Source: Nitrospiraceae bacterium
Lineage (GTDB): Bacteria > Nitrospirota > Thermodesulfovibrionia > UBA6902
NCBI GenBank assembly: GCA_003599275.1
Contig: QZJG01000066.1
Location: forward strand, 1-51,186
Length of the DNA: 51,186 bases
Direction: 5' to 3'
Part shown: one piece after another, positions 24,639 through 33,179 of the stretch
Layout of the letters: each line of letters starts with the position of its first letter
Numbering within the stretch: position 1 is the first letter of the stretch
Program-made: the position numbers and the translations under genes
The notes under the pieces: generated by a model
Database searches by the model: none
What the model saw: the letters and a program-made list of their open reading frames with translations, nothing else
Told to the model about the DNA's origin: nothing

Positions 24639-27047
24639 TCATAGTGTTTTACAGCCTTTCCCTTTCACAAATATCCCGCACAGCTTCGGCACGACCATCA
24701 CTGATGAAAAGAACCCCGCGCACAAGCCGATGACCATTGTTATGCCGACTGAGGACAGGGCGGGGTGTTTTGCAAAGATCAGCACGCCTGCGCCGATGAG
24801 CGTAGTTGCTGTGCAGATCGTGATTGCCATGACTGTGCCGGTGTTCATCTCTTTTCTGCCCCGGAACGTCATGAATATGCCATAATCCGAATTCAGTCCT
24901 ATTACTAATACTCCCGCGATCATATTGGCCGCATTAATTGAAAGCCCGAAAAGCGCCATAAACCCGAAAAGCCAGACAATACTGGTCAGCGGCGGCACAA
25001 GGGCGATCATGGTCTCTCTGATATTAAAGAAACACAGGTAAGTCATCAGGACCACACTTATCGCTGCTATCCAAATCATCAGTTTTAAATCCGAGGAAAC
25101 CAGTCCGGAAAGTGTGGAGGAAAGTACGGTGGCGGAGACAAGATATGTATCAGGATACCGCCTGCTTATCTCATTCATTGAATCCACATATTCTTTTGTG
25201 TCCGGAAAAAACGATATCAAACGGTAACCGCTATCTGTTTTCTGGACAAACCGTTCAAACAAGCTGTTGCCTATTTCCCCTCTATCAAGAGGGGGCAGGG
25301 GTGTGTTGTCAAAATGGTTACCTTTCAGACCCTCAAAAAAGGGATCAAAGGCATTTCCGGAAAAATTATATTTTTTGCCTTCCTGCAAAAGGAGGTCCCT
25401 GAGTCTTTGTTTCCTCTCTTCCGTCCAGAACATATTCCAGCGCTCTCTGTTTTCCTTCCCTGTTTTTCCGGACGGCCAAAGCGACGCCATGCTTGTGAAA
25501 TTATCAGCCCCTATTGCCCGGACAGCATCCCTGTATATCTTTTCATTCTTCACAAGCGCGTCTTCGTAATCTGCTGAATTGACCACAAACACTGCAGGCG
25601 TTTTCTCCCCGCCCCATGTTTTTTGAAACCGCTCCTCGGCATTTATTATCTCTTTTTCCGTGCCGTCTATGTTTTTAATGTCCCGCTCGAATTCTACGCT
25701 GACGGAAAAATACGTCAATGCAATCGTTAAAAAAAGCCAGGCCAGGACAGCCGGACCGCCTGAAAGGTTACTGTTCTCAAGCTTTTCTGCAATACGGTCT
25801 GCAAATGCAGCTTTGCCGTATGTCTTTAACAGGAGATGGGGCAGCACATAAATGGAAATGAGCGTTGACAGGACTATGCTGATGATCGTGACAACGGCCA
25901 ACTGGTTGTAGCCTTTTATCCCGGAGAAGAAAAAGGCGATGAAAATAGCTATCGTTGTAAACGCGCCGAAGCTGACGGGTTTTATCACGTGTTTTACAAA
26001 GGGGGCCGGGTCGTTTTTCCCTTGTGCGGCAAAATAAACGTGAGTGCCGTAATCAGTGGCTATCCCCGCGACTGTGGAGCCCAAACCGATCACCCAGTAA
26101 GAGAGTTTCCCTAAAAGAAGATACGACAGGTCAATAGATAACACAATCGCCACAACAGGAATCATGAATATCGTAACTGCGCTGATGTCCCTTATTACCA
26201 GGCCGTACAGCAGGAGCATGGCAACCGCTGCAATAATGCTGATAAAGACTATGTCCCCTTTTATCAGCTTCTCGTTGCTGACAGTATGGGAGTGTCCGCA
26301 GATGATGTCCGCGCGGATGTGGCCCGGCAGCGTTTCGAGATTTTTTTTCAGGGAAGCCAGCAATTTCTTCGAGCCCGCGGAATCCGTAACGGGGACCGCT
26401 GCCTTTGCGATCAGCATGGCGTGTCTGCCGTCCCTGCTGACAAAATGCCCGTCTTTTATTTCCACATTATATCCCGTTGAAGACGAAAGGGATTTCAGTT
26501 TTTCAAGTACAAGCATTCTCATCCCCAGCGGGTCGGAACGGAGCATGGAGCCGAAAAGCATCCCCTGGGGCTTCAGTAATTGCAGGTAGGCGTCATGAAG
26601 TTTCCGGGAAATGCTCTCCTGATTTACCCACGAGTCTATTTGCGAGAGCTCTTCCCCGGAGAGCATCTCCGGCAGTTTTTTAAACATGACGTCAATGTCT
26701 CCGGCAAACGCGGATTCCGATATCCCGACAGTGACTTCAGGAAACAGATTTTTATCCAATGAGCCGGCCAGCAGGTCAATCTCCTTAAACAGGTCGTTCA
26801 TGTCCTTCCCGGGCCCGGTCAATTCCATTGAGACAATCACCTTGCCCGCGACATTTGAATTGCGGAAGAATTCCATGTTCCTGTCGAGCACATCATTTCG
26901 AGGCAGGATATTGTCCATGCTGCTTTCGTACTCGACAAAATAAAGGGCGGCGAGGCTTACAATGACCAGAAGGACAAGAATAAACCGGACAGGCCGTTTC
27001 TTCCTTGCAGTGAAATCGTATAAACGGCCCGCGTACTTATCGAACAC
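24639..27047 (-). CDS. MMPL/RND-family lipid exporter
   Basis: The 802-residue protein has the two-fold RND layout: a membrane helix near 20-37, a large periplasmic domain, a block of five helices around 255-410, a second helix near 430, a second periplasmic domain and a final block around 635-790. MMPL-type transporters move lipids and pigments across the inner membrane. GLGSTVAGIATDYGTHVYF and VLVIGLNSDYGIFM are the repeated helix-4 motifs with Asp residues for proton coupling. The second periplasmic domain contains a repeat-derived stretch near 580-595 (TPLPPLDRGEIGN). It overlaps the LolA-like gene by 11 bases. Confidence 0.93.
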   Translation of the reverse strand: MFDKYAGRLYDFTARKKRPVRFILVLLVIVSLAALYFVEYESSMDNILPRNDVLDRNMEFFRNSNVAGKVIVSMELTGPGKDMNDLFKEIDLLAGSLDKNLFPEVTVGISESAFAGDIDVMFKKLPEMLSGEELSQIDSWVNQESISRKLHDAYLQLLKPQGMLFGSMLRSDPLGMRMLVLEKLKSLSSSTGYNVEIKDGHFVSRDGRHAMLIAKAAVPVTDSAGSKKLLASLKKNLETLPGHIRADIICGHSHTVSNEKLIKGDIVFISIIAAVAMLLLYGLVIRDISAVTIFMIPVVAIVLSIDLSYLLLGKLSYWVIGLGSTVAGIATDYGTHVYFAAQGKNDPAPFVKHVIKPVSFGAFTTIAIFIAFFFSGIKGYNQLAVVTIISIVLSTLISIYVLPHLLLKTYGKAAFADRIAEKLENSNLSGGPAVLAWLFLTIALTYFSVSVEFERDIKNIDGTEKEIINAEERFQKTWGGEKTPAVFVVNSADYEDALVKNEKIYRDAVRAIGADNFTSMASLWPSGKTGKENRERWNMFWTEERKQRLRDLLLQEGKKYNFSGNAFDPFFEGLKGNHFDNTPLPPLDRGEIGNSLFERFVQKTDSGYRLISFFPDTKEYVDSMNEISRRYPDTYLVSATVLSSTLSGLVSSDLKLMIWIAAISVVLMTYLCFFNIRETMIALVPPLTSIVWLFGFMALFGLSINAANMIAGVLVIGLNSDYGIFMTFRGRKEMNTGTVMAITICTATTLIGAGVLIFAKHPALSSVGITMVIGLCAGFFSSVMVVPKLCGIFVKGKGCKTL
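25266..25305. repeat. In-frame palindromic repeat inside the MMPL gene
   Basis: A CCCCTCT-ATCA-AGAGGGG palindrome (25277-25294) with flanking GC-rich bases resembles intergenic repeats seen in many genomes. Translated in the gene frame it gives TPLPPLDRGEIGN, a peptide unlike its surroundings. The frame stays open, so it is carried as an insertion in a periplasmic loop. Confidence 0.6.
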
Positions 27048-27720
27048 GCCTCTTTACCTCGAAGTCCGAACTGTCGATTGGGGCGTCAAAAACAGTGTCT
27101 TTAAATATGATGGTGGTGCTGTCTCCGCTGCTTTCAAGTATCGTGATCTGTTTTAAATACTTCTCGTCCTCTCTGAGCCCGACTGTGATCTTTTTAATGA
27201 TCTTGACGGCAGGGTTGTTTTCTTTTGGTGTAAAACCCAGGACAAGGGGCGATCTCTGCAATACCTCCACTTCGTAGTCTTTCAGAAGCGATATGTAATC
27301 TCCCGAAAACCATACGGCCATCTGGTCCATAAAACTGCGGAAGACCGGGTTGCCGGACAAGGATATTTCCTGTACGCGGCCGGTATCTTCATCCCATTGC
27401 CGGACCGACTTATCGCTGATCACAACCGAATACCTGACCGGGTCATCGACATGCCAGGCGATCCTGCCCGGTTTTTGAAGATAAATTCTTCCCCTGATGG
27501 TTATCCTGCTTTTAAACACGGCCAGATTCTTTTCCTGGACAAACCCGGTCTTCAGGCTCCTGAAACCGGAGATCTTTTGTTCAACTCCGGAAAGCAGCTC
27601 TCTTATCTCCGAAGAACGGGCCTCTTTTTCAGCGGCTGCGCCTCCCCTTACTATTAAAGGATACACCGTTACGCTTAAGGATATTAAGCATAAGAAAATT
27701 AAAGTCTTCCTGATATTCAT
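27037..27720 (-). CDS. LolA-like periplasmic lipid carrier
   Basis: The 227-residue protein starts at ATG 27720 (MNIRKTLIFLCLISLSV) with a signal peptide. Family features include KTGFVQEKNLAVF, GRIYLQKPGRIAWHVDDP and a half-barrel of beta strands of the LolA type, at the family's usual length. It would shuttle the hydrophobic product from the MMPL exporter to the outer-membrane lipoprotein. A longer frame to 27762 lacks signal-peptide logic. The MITE copy 2 lies just upstream. Confidence 0.88.
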   Translation of the reverse strand: MNIRKTLIFLCLISLSVTVYPLIVRGGAAAEKEARSSEIRELLSGVEQKISGFRSLKTGFVQEKNLAVFKSRITIRGRIYLQKPGRIAWHVDDPVRYSVVISDKSVRQWDEDTGRVQEISLSGNPVFRSFMDQMAVWFSGDYISLLKDYEVEVLQRSPLVLGFTPKENNPAVKIIKKITVGLREDEKYLKQITILESSGDSTTIIFKDTVFDAPIDSSDFEVKRRVR

Positions 27721-27765
27721 AGCGAACTCCGAAGGCGTACAGGAACAAAGGCGCAGAGGCACAAA

Positions 27766-27918
27766 GGGAAGGCTGCGGAGGAATTTCCATACGAAACCTT
27801 AAAAAAAGAGTTTAGAGTTTGGAGTATATAGTTAAGATAAAAAGAAATCATAATTGCCCCGAAGGAAAAAAGTAAAATATCTTTTGGCGATTACAGAAAT
27901 TCCGGAGAGCAGGCTTCC
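27766..27918. repeat. MITE-like element, copy 2
   Basis: About 153 bp: the left end is GGGAAGGCTGCGGAGGAATTT and the right end, on the other strand, is GGAAGCCTGCTCTCCGGAATT. It matches 13695-13845 in length, ends and the internal ACCTT-polyA motif. It also contains a TTTAGAGTTTGGAGT string like the repeat inside aroC. It directly abuts the stop codon of the radical SAM fusion gene. Confidence 0.7.
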
Positions 27919-29421
27919 TTAGTGTCCGAAAAGATGCGCACCGTCGTTTTCTTTATCATTATGCCAGACCTTGATCTCTCCTCTGGCGATCAATGTCCCT
28001 CTTTTAAAAATCTCTCCTTTAATGATGCCGAATCCCCCGTACTTCGCCGCTTTGTAAACGGACACCTGCAATTTATCACCCACAAATGCCGTATCCAGTA
28101 TCTCCAGGTTCTTTATTCCCAGCAGAAGCCCTTCGGACTTCGAATCGTCGTTTCCAATGTTCTTGAACCCGCTTTGAGCGGCTATCGCCTGCGAAAATAT
28201 TTCCGGATATGACATTTCGTTCAGCCTGCCGTCTTCACCCACAAATATCGAGTCCTTTGCAACCTCTACTTCCGAGACAGACGCCCTTTCCCCGACTTCC
28301 AGCAGCCTGTCAACGACAAGCATCGGTTGTTCATGGGGAACAAGCCTGTCGATGTTCACAGGCAGGGAAACAATGTCCTCCTGCCTGTCTGAATTTTTCC
28401 AGCACGAAGGGTCTGAGGCAAGATAGTCTCCCGTCATCTGATATGCCGCGCCCCTGCAGCCGTAACATTCATCCTTGCTTTCACATTTGCCGCACGGACC
28501 TTTTATGGTTTTCCTGTATTGTCTGAGCTCCTGAATTACCTCGCTGTCCTTGAGAACGTCCGCCAGTTTTTTCTCTCTGATATTGCCTACCGGCACAGTC
28601 ACACCGATACACGGCAGGACATCACCGTAAGCATTTACGGCACAGGAAAACTGATGTCTCAGGCACTGCCCCCCTACAAGCGGAGGCTGGGGGTCCCATA
28701 TGAACCCGTATTTCTCCCGGTCAATTTTCGCAATTTCGTAAAACAGCTCTTTTACGCGGGCCGCATCGACCTCCAGCATACCGTTTTCTCTTGCCTTGCC
28801 CTGCGGTGTAATCATTTCAAAATAGGGCGTAACCTTCTGCTCCCTCAGCCAGCTCCACATTTCTTTAAGCTCGTCGATGTTCTGACGGCAAATAATGGTA
28901 CTGACGCCCATGGGACTATTGTAGGGATATCCGGCTTTCTTCAGGTTCCCGAAGGCCTCCTGAATATGCTTGTATGCCCCTTTCTTACCGGACATAATGT
29001 CCTGCAGCTTTTCATCGGTCGTATTCATTTTCAATACGACTACGACACCGTATTCGGAGAACATCTTTGCCGTGGACTCCGTTATGTTGGCCCCGTTCGT
29101 AAATATCTCTATTTCCATGCCGAGCCCTTTAATGAACTTTACGGTTTCCAAAATGTGTTGATAGAGCATCGGCTCCCCGCCGAGGATGATGATCTTCCTC
29201 GAACCCAATTCCCTCGACTGAACAAGCACATCCCGGATTTCTTCTCCTGTCAACTCCCTTTTACCGTTTAAATCGTTTTGCACATAACAGTAAATACAGT
29301 TGAAATTGCAGTTACGGTTAAATTCGACCTCCATTGACAACAGCCTTCCGCTTTGGGCCGTCTCTTCAATTTCGGTCTTTGAGAATTCCGCTCCGTATAT
29401 GCGGTTGTGACATCTCGTCAT
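27919..29421 (-). CDS. Radical SAM/SPASM protein fused to ApeP-like hotdog dehydratase
   Basis: The 500-residue protein combines two families in one frame. Residues 30-340 are a radical SAM domain with C38, C42 and C45 (CNFNCIYC), GGEP at 81-84 and SPASM-type cysteines at 253, 260, 271, 310, 313, 319, 322 and 340, implying auxiliary iron-sulfur clusters. Residues 353-487 are a hotdog domain with VPHEQPMLVVDRLLEV and EIFSQAIAAQSGF, matching ApeP-type 3-hydroxyacyl-ACP dehydratases. The FabZ GHFPG motif is absent, as usual for ApeP. The linker is about 12 residues. SPASM enzymes usually modify peptides, so action on an ACP-bound chain would be new. It abuts the PaaK-like ligase gene. Confidence 0.85.
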   Translation of the reverse strand: MTRCHNRIYGAEFSKTEIEETAQSGRLLSMEVEFNRNCNFNCIYCYVQNDLNGKRELTGEEIRDVLVQSRELGSRKIIILGGEPMLYQHILETVKFIKGLGMEIEIFTNGANITESTAKMFSEYGVVVVLKMNTTDEKLQDIMSGKKGAYKHIQEAFGNLKKAGYPYNSPMGVSTIICRQNIDELKEMWSWLREQKVTPYFEMITPQGKARENGMLEVDAARVKELFYEIAKIDREKYGFIWDPQPPLVGGQCLRHQFSCAVNAYGDVLPCIGVTVPVGNIREKKLADVLKDSEVIQELRQYRKTIKGPCGKCESKDECYGCRGAAYQMTGDYLASDPSCWKNSDRQEDIVSLPVNIDRLVPHEQPMLVVDRLLEVGERASVSEVEVAKDSIFVGEDGRLNEMSYPEIFSQAIAAQSGFKNIGNDDSKSEGLLLGIKNLEILDTAFVGDKLQVSVYKAAKYGGFGIIKGEIFKRGTLIARGEIKVWHNDKENDGAHLFGH

Positions 29422-30717
29422 TTAACTGTTTCTCCTGTCTATAAAGCGATTTATCTTCCGGGAGTTCCCGGCTGAAATATGTCTTTTTACATCTTCGTCA
29501 CTTGTTACAACAACTTCCGGCCTTACACGCAGTCTTGCCTGAAGCCTGTCCATGATATTATCGGGTGAACATGGGCCGTTTGTTGCCGAAACATAGACTC
29601 TCAGTATGTCCGAGAGGTCGAAATCACTGCTTACTGCAACATAATATTCACCCACCCCGGGTATCTCATCCAGCACTTCATAAACAGCCTGTGGATACAG
29701 CGTAGTCCCGCGGTATTTAATCATCTGTTTTTTTCTTCCTGAAATCGGACCAAGGCGGAGAGAATATCTTCCGCATTCGCAAGGCCCGTCCGCAAGGAAA
29801 CTGACATCACCTGTTTTAAACCGCAGCAAAGGCATTCCTTCAACAGAAAGGGTTGTGACAACCACCTCTCCCGTTTCTCCCGGGGGAAGGGGCTTCCCTT
29901 CGTCATTAATGATCTCTACAATAGCCAGTTCGGGATGAAGATGTCCACCTCTCTGGGCAGTGCATTCACAAAAAGTCGTAATTGTTTCCGAAGAAGCATA
30001 CGTGGAAAACACCTTCGCTCCCCAATCCTCCTCCAGATACTGTCCCATCTTTAACAGGGACAGGTTTCTGTCCCTTATCGGCTCGCCTATGCAAATCAAT
30101 TTATTTACAGCAGTTTTTCGGGGGTCGATGCCTCTGGCCTGCAGGAATTGGCCCAGCTTGTGTAAAAATGAAGGGACCCCGATCAGGGCCGTAGGATTCA
30201 TCCTCTGAATAATCTCAAGATGGCCGGCAAAACTGCTCAGGCCGTTTCTGATCACAGATGCGCCAAGCGCCCTGAGTCCGAGGAAGTATGCTAATCCGGC
30301 TATGAAACACCTGTCCATGGTGCAGGTCAGAAGCACTATATCTTCCGGCGAAAGTCCGCATCCTGCAAGCGATACTTCTTCATTATAGGCGAGACGTTTC
30401 AGGTCGTTTTCCGTATACATTATCTTCGTCGGTTTGCCCGTAGTTCCGGATGACAGGACTATATCTCTTATATCCGATACCGGCACGGCAAGAAGGTCGT
30501 CATTGTATTTCTCGAAAGCGGATTTGTCGGTAAACGGCAGCTCGCTTAAGTTATCAAGGGTTGCATGTTCTGCGTCAAGTCCGCGCAATGTCCTGCGGTA
30601 ATACGTTGACCTCGCGGCAAGATACTCCATGTGCTTTCTGAAAAGCCTTTCCTGGACTTCCCTTATCCTGTCGGGCGTTTCGAATTCGAGACCCCTGTAT
30701 TCAACAAAATCCATCAT
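29422..30717 (-). CDS. PaaK-like adenylate-forming ligase
   Basis: The 431-residue protein has the phenylacetate-CoA ligase layout: SSGTTGKPTK (89-98), YASSETITTFCEC, LRFKTGDVSFL and an ISGRKKQMIKYRG hinge. Cysteines around CECGRYS suggest the zinc site often seen in this family. It activates an aryl or other carboxylic acid for CoA or ACP loading. Together with the ligase at 6269 the cluster has two acid-activating enzymes and could use two different acids. It overlaps the PlsC-like gene by 4 bases and touches the radical SAM fusion gene, suggesting that it may supply that enzyme's substrate. Confidence 0.88.
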   Translation of the reverse strand: MMDFVEYRGLEFETPDRIREVQERLFRKHMEYLAARSTYYRRTLRGLDAEHATLDNLSELPFTDKSAFEKYNDDLLAVPVSDIRDIVLSSGTTGKPTKIMYTENDLKRLAYNEEVSLAGCGLSPEDIVLLTCTMDRCFIAGLAYFLGLRALGASVIRNGLSSFAGHLEIIQRMNPTALIGVPSFLHKLGQFLQARGIDPRKTAVNKLICIGEPIRDRNLSLLKMGQYLEEDWGAKVFSTYASSETITTFCECTAQRGGHLHPELAIVEIINDEGKPLPPGETGEVVVTTLSVEGMPLLRFKTGDVSFLADGPCECGRYSLRLGPISGRKKQMIKYRGTTLYPQAVYEVLDEIPGVGEYYVAVSSDFDLSDILRVYVSATNGPCSPDNIMDRLQARLRVRPEVVVTSDEDVKRHISAGNSRKINRFIDRRNS

Positions 30718-31463
30718 ACCCCTCTCTCCATCAGCGCCAGTTCCCTGCCTATCATCTCACGTATCCTGTTTTTGAATGTAAACACGCTCATTTCCTTATA
30801 TTCATTCCAGGTAATCGCCGGCAGCCTGCGTATCCTGATTGTTCCCGGTCTCAAAAGTAGGGAGCCTTTGGGTGGGATATTTTCACTTCCGGAGATGCAA
30901 AGGGGCACTACAGGCGCTTTTGATTTTAATGCAAGACGGAAAGCAGAACCGTGAAAATTGCCGATGTTCCTGTTTCCCGACCTGGTCCCCTCAGGAAAGA
31001 AAATAATAGAGACCTTTTCCCTCAGCAGCTCCAAAGCGTTCCCGAAAAACTCTTCAGACGGCATCATCCTTATATTTAAATATCCCGCCTTGCGGGCAAA
31101 AAAACCAATGACCGGGATACGGAAAGGCCATATGTTGACTACCTGCACTCCTTCAACCGGGAGCACGGCCATCAAAAAACCATCGGAAAAACTCCGGTGA
31201 TTACAGACAAAGATATATGGTCCCCCTACATTGGTCGTTGAATGGTCCTCGCAGCAGATTCTGATGAACGGAAAAGGGATCAGCGTTATCCCTCTGCCCC
31301 ACCATCCTATGGACCTGCGGACCAGTTTCAACGTCCCGCGCCGCCCTGTAAACAAGGACATTAAAGCAACAAAAAGCACGAGCGCCGGTATGCAAACAAC
31401 TGAGTAAATCGCAAATAGGATATAGGAATATAAATTCAGAAAATAGATCTTGATATAATTCAT
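30714..31463 (-). CDS. PlsC-like 1-acylglycerol-phosphate acyltransferase family protein
   Basis: The 249-residue protein has an N-terminal membrane segment (8-37), the catalytic HxxxxD motif NHRSFSD (H89, D94) and FPEGTRSG near 156, the signatures of the PlsC family. It would move an acyl chain from ACP or CoA to a glycerol-type hydroxyl on the inner membrane. It follows the ACP gene at 31479 by 15 bases, so that ACP is the likely donor. This is the cluster's third acyltransferase type, besides the LpxL-like and condensation-fold enzymes. Confidence 0.9.
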   Translation of the reverse strand: MNYIKIYFLNLYSYILFAIYSVVCIPALVLFVALMSLFTGRRGTLKLVRRSIGWWGRGITLIPFPFIRICCEDHSTTNVGGPYIFVCNHRSFSDGFLMAVLPVEGVQVVNIWPFRIPVIGFFARKAGYLNIRMMPSEEFFGNALELLREKVSIIFFPEGTRSGNRNIGNFHGSAFRLALKSKAPVVPLCISGSENIPPKGSLLLRPGTIRIRRLPAITWNEYKEMSVFTFKNRIREMIGRELALMERGV

Positions 31464-31478
31464 GCCGAAATAGTTTTT

Positions 31479-31733
31479 TTACTGTCCTTCTTTTTTTATG
31501 GCTGAAATAAACTGATAAATGTCCTGCAGCGTACGTATATTTCTGACCTTTTCCTCATTACGTATATTGACACCGAAACTCTTCTGAAGGGCTGCCACAA
31601 GGTCCACGATATCAAGACTGTCCAGGCCAAGGTCTGTAAAAATATGCGCTTCAGGTTTTAATCTGTCTTTCTCTATCTCAAAAGACTCTTCAAATACTTT
31701 GTTGGTAATGTCAATAATTTCCTGCTCGTTCAT
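31479..31733 (-). CDS. Acyl carrier protein
   Basis: An 84-residue carrier with DLGLDSLDIVDLVAALQK, phosphopantetheine site Ser39. It is the closest of the three to a standard AcpP fold. It is the first ACP of the operon, between the ketosynthase gene at 31959 and the PlsC-like gene, and probably serves chain building and transfer to the lipid head. Confidence 0.93.
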   Translation of the reverse strand: MNEQEIIDITNKVFEESFEIEKDRLKPEAHIFTDLGLDSLDIVDLVAALQKSFGVNIRNEEKVRNIRTLQDIYQFISAIKKEGQ

Positions 31734-31788
31734 TTATTCTCCATAATTATTCAGACATTCACAAGTAAGAACACATCATCTTCCTTTT

Positions 31789-31832
31789 GTCATTGCGGTC
31801 AGAGATTCGTAGCGAACTTGTCCGGGAATGAC
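31789..31832. repeat. Dispersed repeat (GTCATTGCGG family)
   Basis: GTCATTGCGG at the left and CCGGGAATGAC at the right form the ends of a short inverted element between the ketosynthase and ACP genes. Related to 24526-24616 and 51102-51170. The surrounding gap (31734-31958) shows no gene. Confidence 0.55.
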
Positions 31833-31958
31833 GCTTATGTCGCTTTACTCATGACAGGCTTAGTATATAGGCATTCCTTTTTACCCGGTTCCTGATAAAT
31901 GTCCATCAAGGACATTTATTATAATACAAAAGAACAACAAGGAGCGCTCCTTCCCTTC

Positions 31959-33179
31959 CTAATGTTTTCTGCATACCAGCGCCGCATTAATGCCCCCGAA
32001 TGCAAAACAATTTTTCAATACCGTCCTGATCTCCTTTTTCACCGGTTTTGCAACATGATTTATTCCACTGCAATCGGAAGCAGCTTCATCCAGATTGAGT
32101 GTCGGGTATATAACGCCTTTATCCATCATCAACAGGCATGCAATCAGCTCAATTGCGCCGGAAGCTCCGAGTGTATGTCCCATGTGGCCCTTAAGACTGC
32201 TGACCGGGACCGTATCACCGAAAATTTCCCTTATTGCGGAGGCTTCTTCCTTGTCCCCCTGAATCGTGCCTGTTGCATGCGCATTTATGTAGTCAATTTC
32301 ATCGGGCGTGATTTCAGCGTTATTTAATGCTCCCTTGATACACCTGATTATGGATTTATCATCCGACTGGCTTATATGTGCCCCGCTCCCGCAAGTGTTG
32401 TAACCGATTATCTCGGCATAAATCTTTGCATTCCTGCGGACTGCGTGTTCATAATCTTCCAGTACTACAATACCGCTTCCCTCTCCGCAAACGAGACCGT
32501 CCCGGTCTTTGTCAAAGGGTCTCGGGGTCTGATGAGGGGTCTGATTATATTTCGAGGAAGTCGCAAATACAACATCAAAAGAACCCGTCACCGAAGGGTG
32601 AAGCTCCTCCGCTCCTCCGCACAACAAGACATCCTGTTTTCCTGAGCTGATGATCTCAAATCCTGTCCCTATGGCCTGAAGAGATGATGCACAGGCCGCT
32701 GACGTGGCCATGACATATCCGGTCAGTCCGAGGTATTGTGCGACATTGATTGCCGCACTATGAGACATGCACTGAAAAAACATGGAAGAAGGCAGCAGGC
32801 TAAGGTCTTTCTTGAACAGCATGATCTCAAAGGCCTTGCTGATGCTGATGGCGCTGCCTGTTGTGGAACCTATGATGCAGCCCATCCGGTCCGGCTGTAC
32901 CTGAGATATATTAATCCCTGAATCCGCGAGCGCCTGCTCTGCCGCTTGCGCTGCGAAAATGCTCATCCGGCCCATTGAACGCCGGCTCTGACGGGGGATT
33001 TTTTTCTCGTCCTTCAGCTCCGCAGGCGCTGCCACATGGCTGTTCATCCCGCAGTATCCCGCCCATTCCTCCATGTAACGCACCGCGCTTGTACCGGATG
33101 CTATGCCTTCCATTAAAGAACGGACCCCGCTTCCTAACGGGGAAATGGACCCCGCCCCTGTGATAACGACCCTTTTCAT
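31959..33179 (-). CDS. Beta-ketoacyl-ACP synthase (active)
   Basis: The 406-residue protein has C163 in SAACASS, H301 in NAHATGTIQGD and H335 in KGHMGHTLGAS, with K330, so it is catalytically complete. The HATGTxxGD form is found in FabF-like enzymes of aryl polyene and related clusters. It overlaps the CrtI-like oxidoreductase gene by 4 bases. As the most upstream ketosynthase gene it may start or dominate chain extension. Confidence 0.93.
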   Translation of the reverse strand: MKRVVITGAGSISPLGSGVRSLMEGIASGTSAVRYMEEWAGYCGMNSHVAAPAELKDEKKIPRQSRRSMGRMSIFAAQAAEQALADSGINISQVQPDRMGCIIGSTTGSAISISKAFEIMLFKKDLSLLPSSMFFQCMSHSAAINVAQYLGLTGYVMATSAACASSLQAIGTGFEIISSGKQDVLLCGGAEELHPSVTGSFDVVFATSSKYNQTPHQTPRPFDKDRDGLVCGEGSGIVVLEDYEHAVRRNAKIYAEIIGYNTCGSGAHISQSDDKSIIRCIKGALNNAEITPDEIDYINAHATGTIQGDKEEASAIREIFGDTVPVSSLKGHMGHTLGASGAIELIACLLMMDKGVIYPTLNLDEAASDCSGINHVAKPVKKEIRTVLKNCFAFGGINAALVCRKH

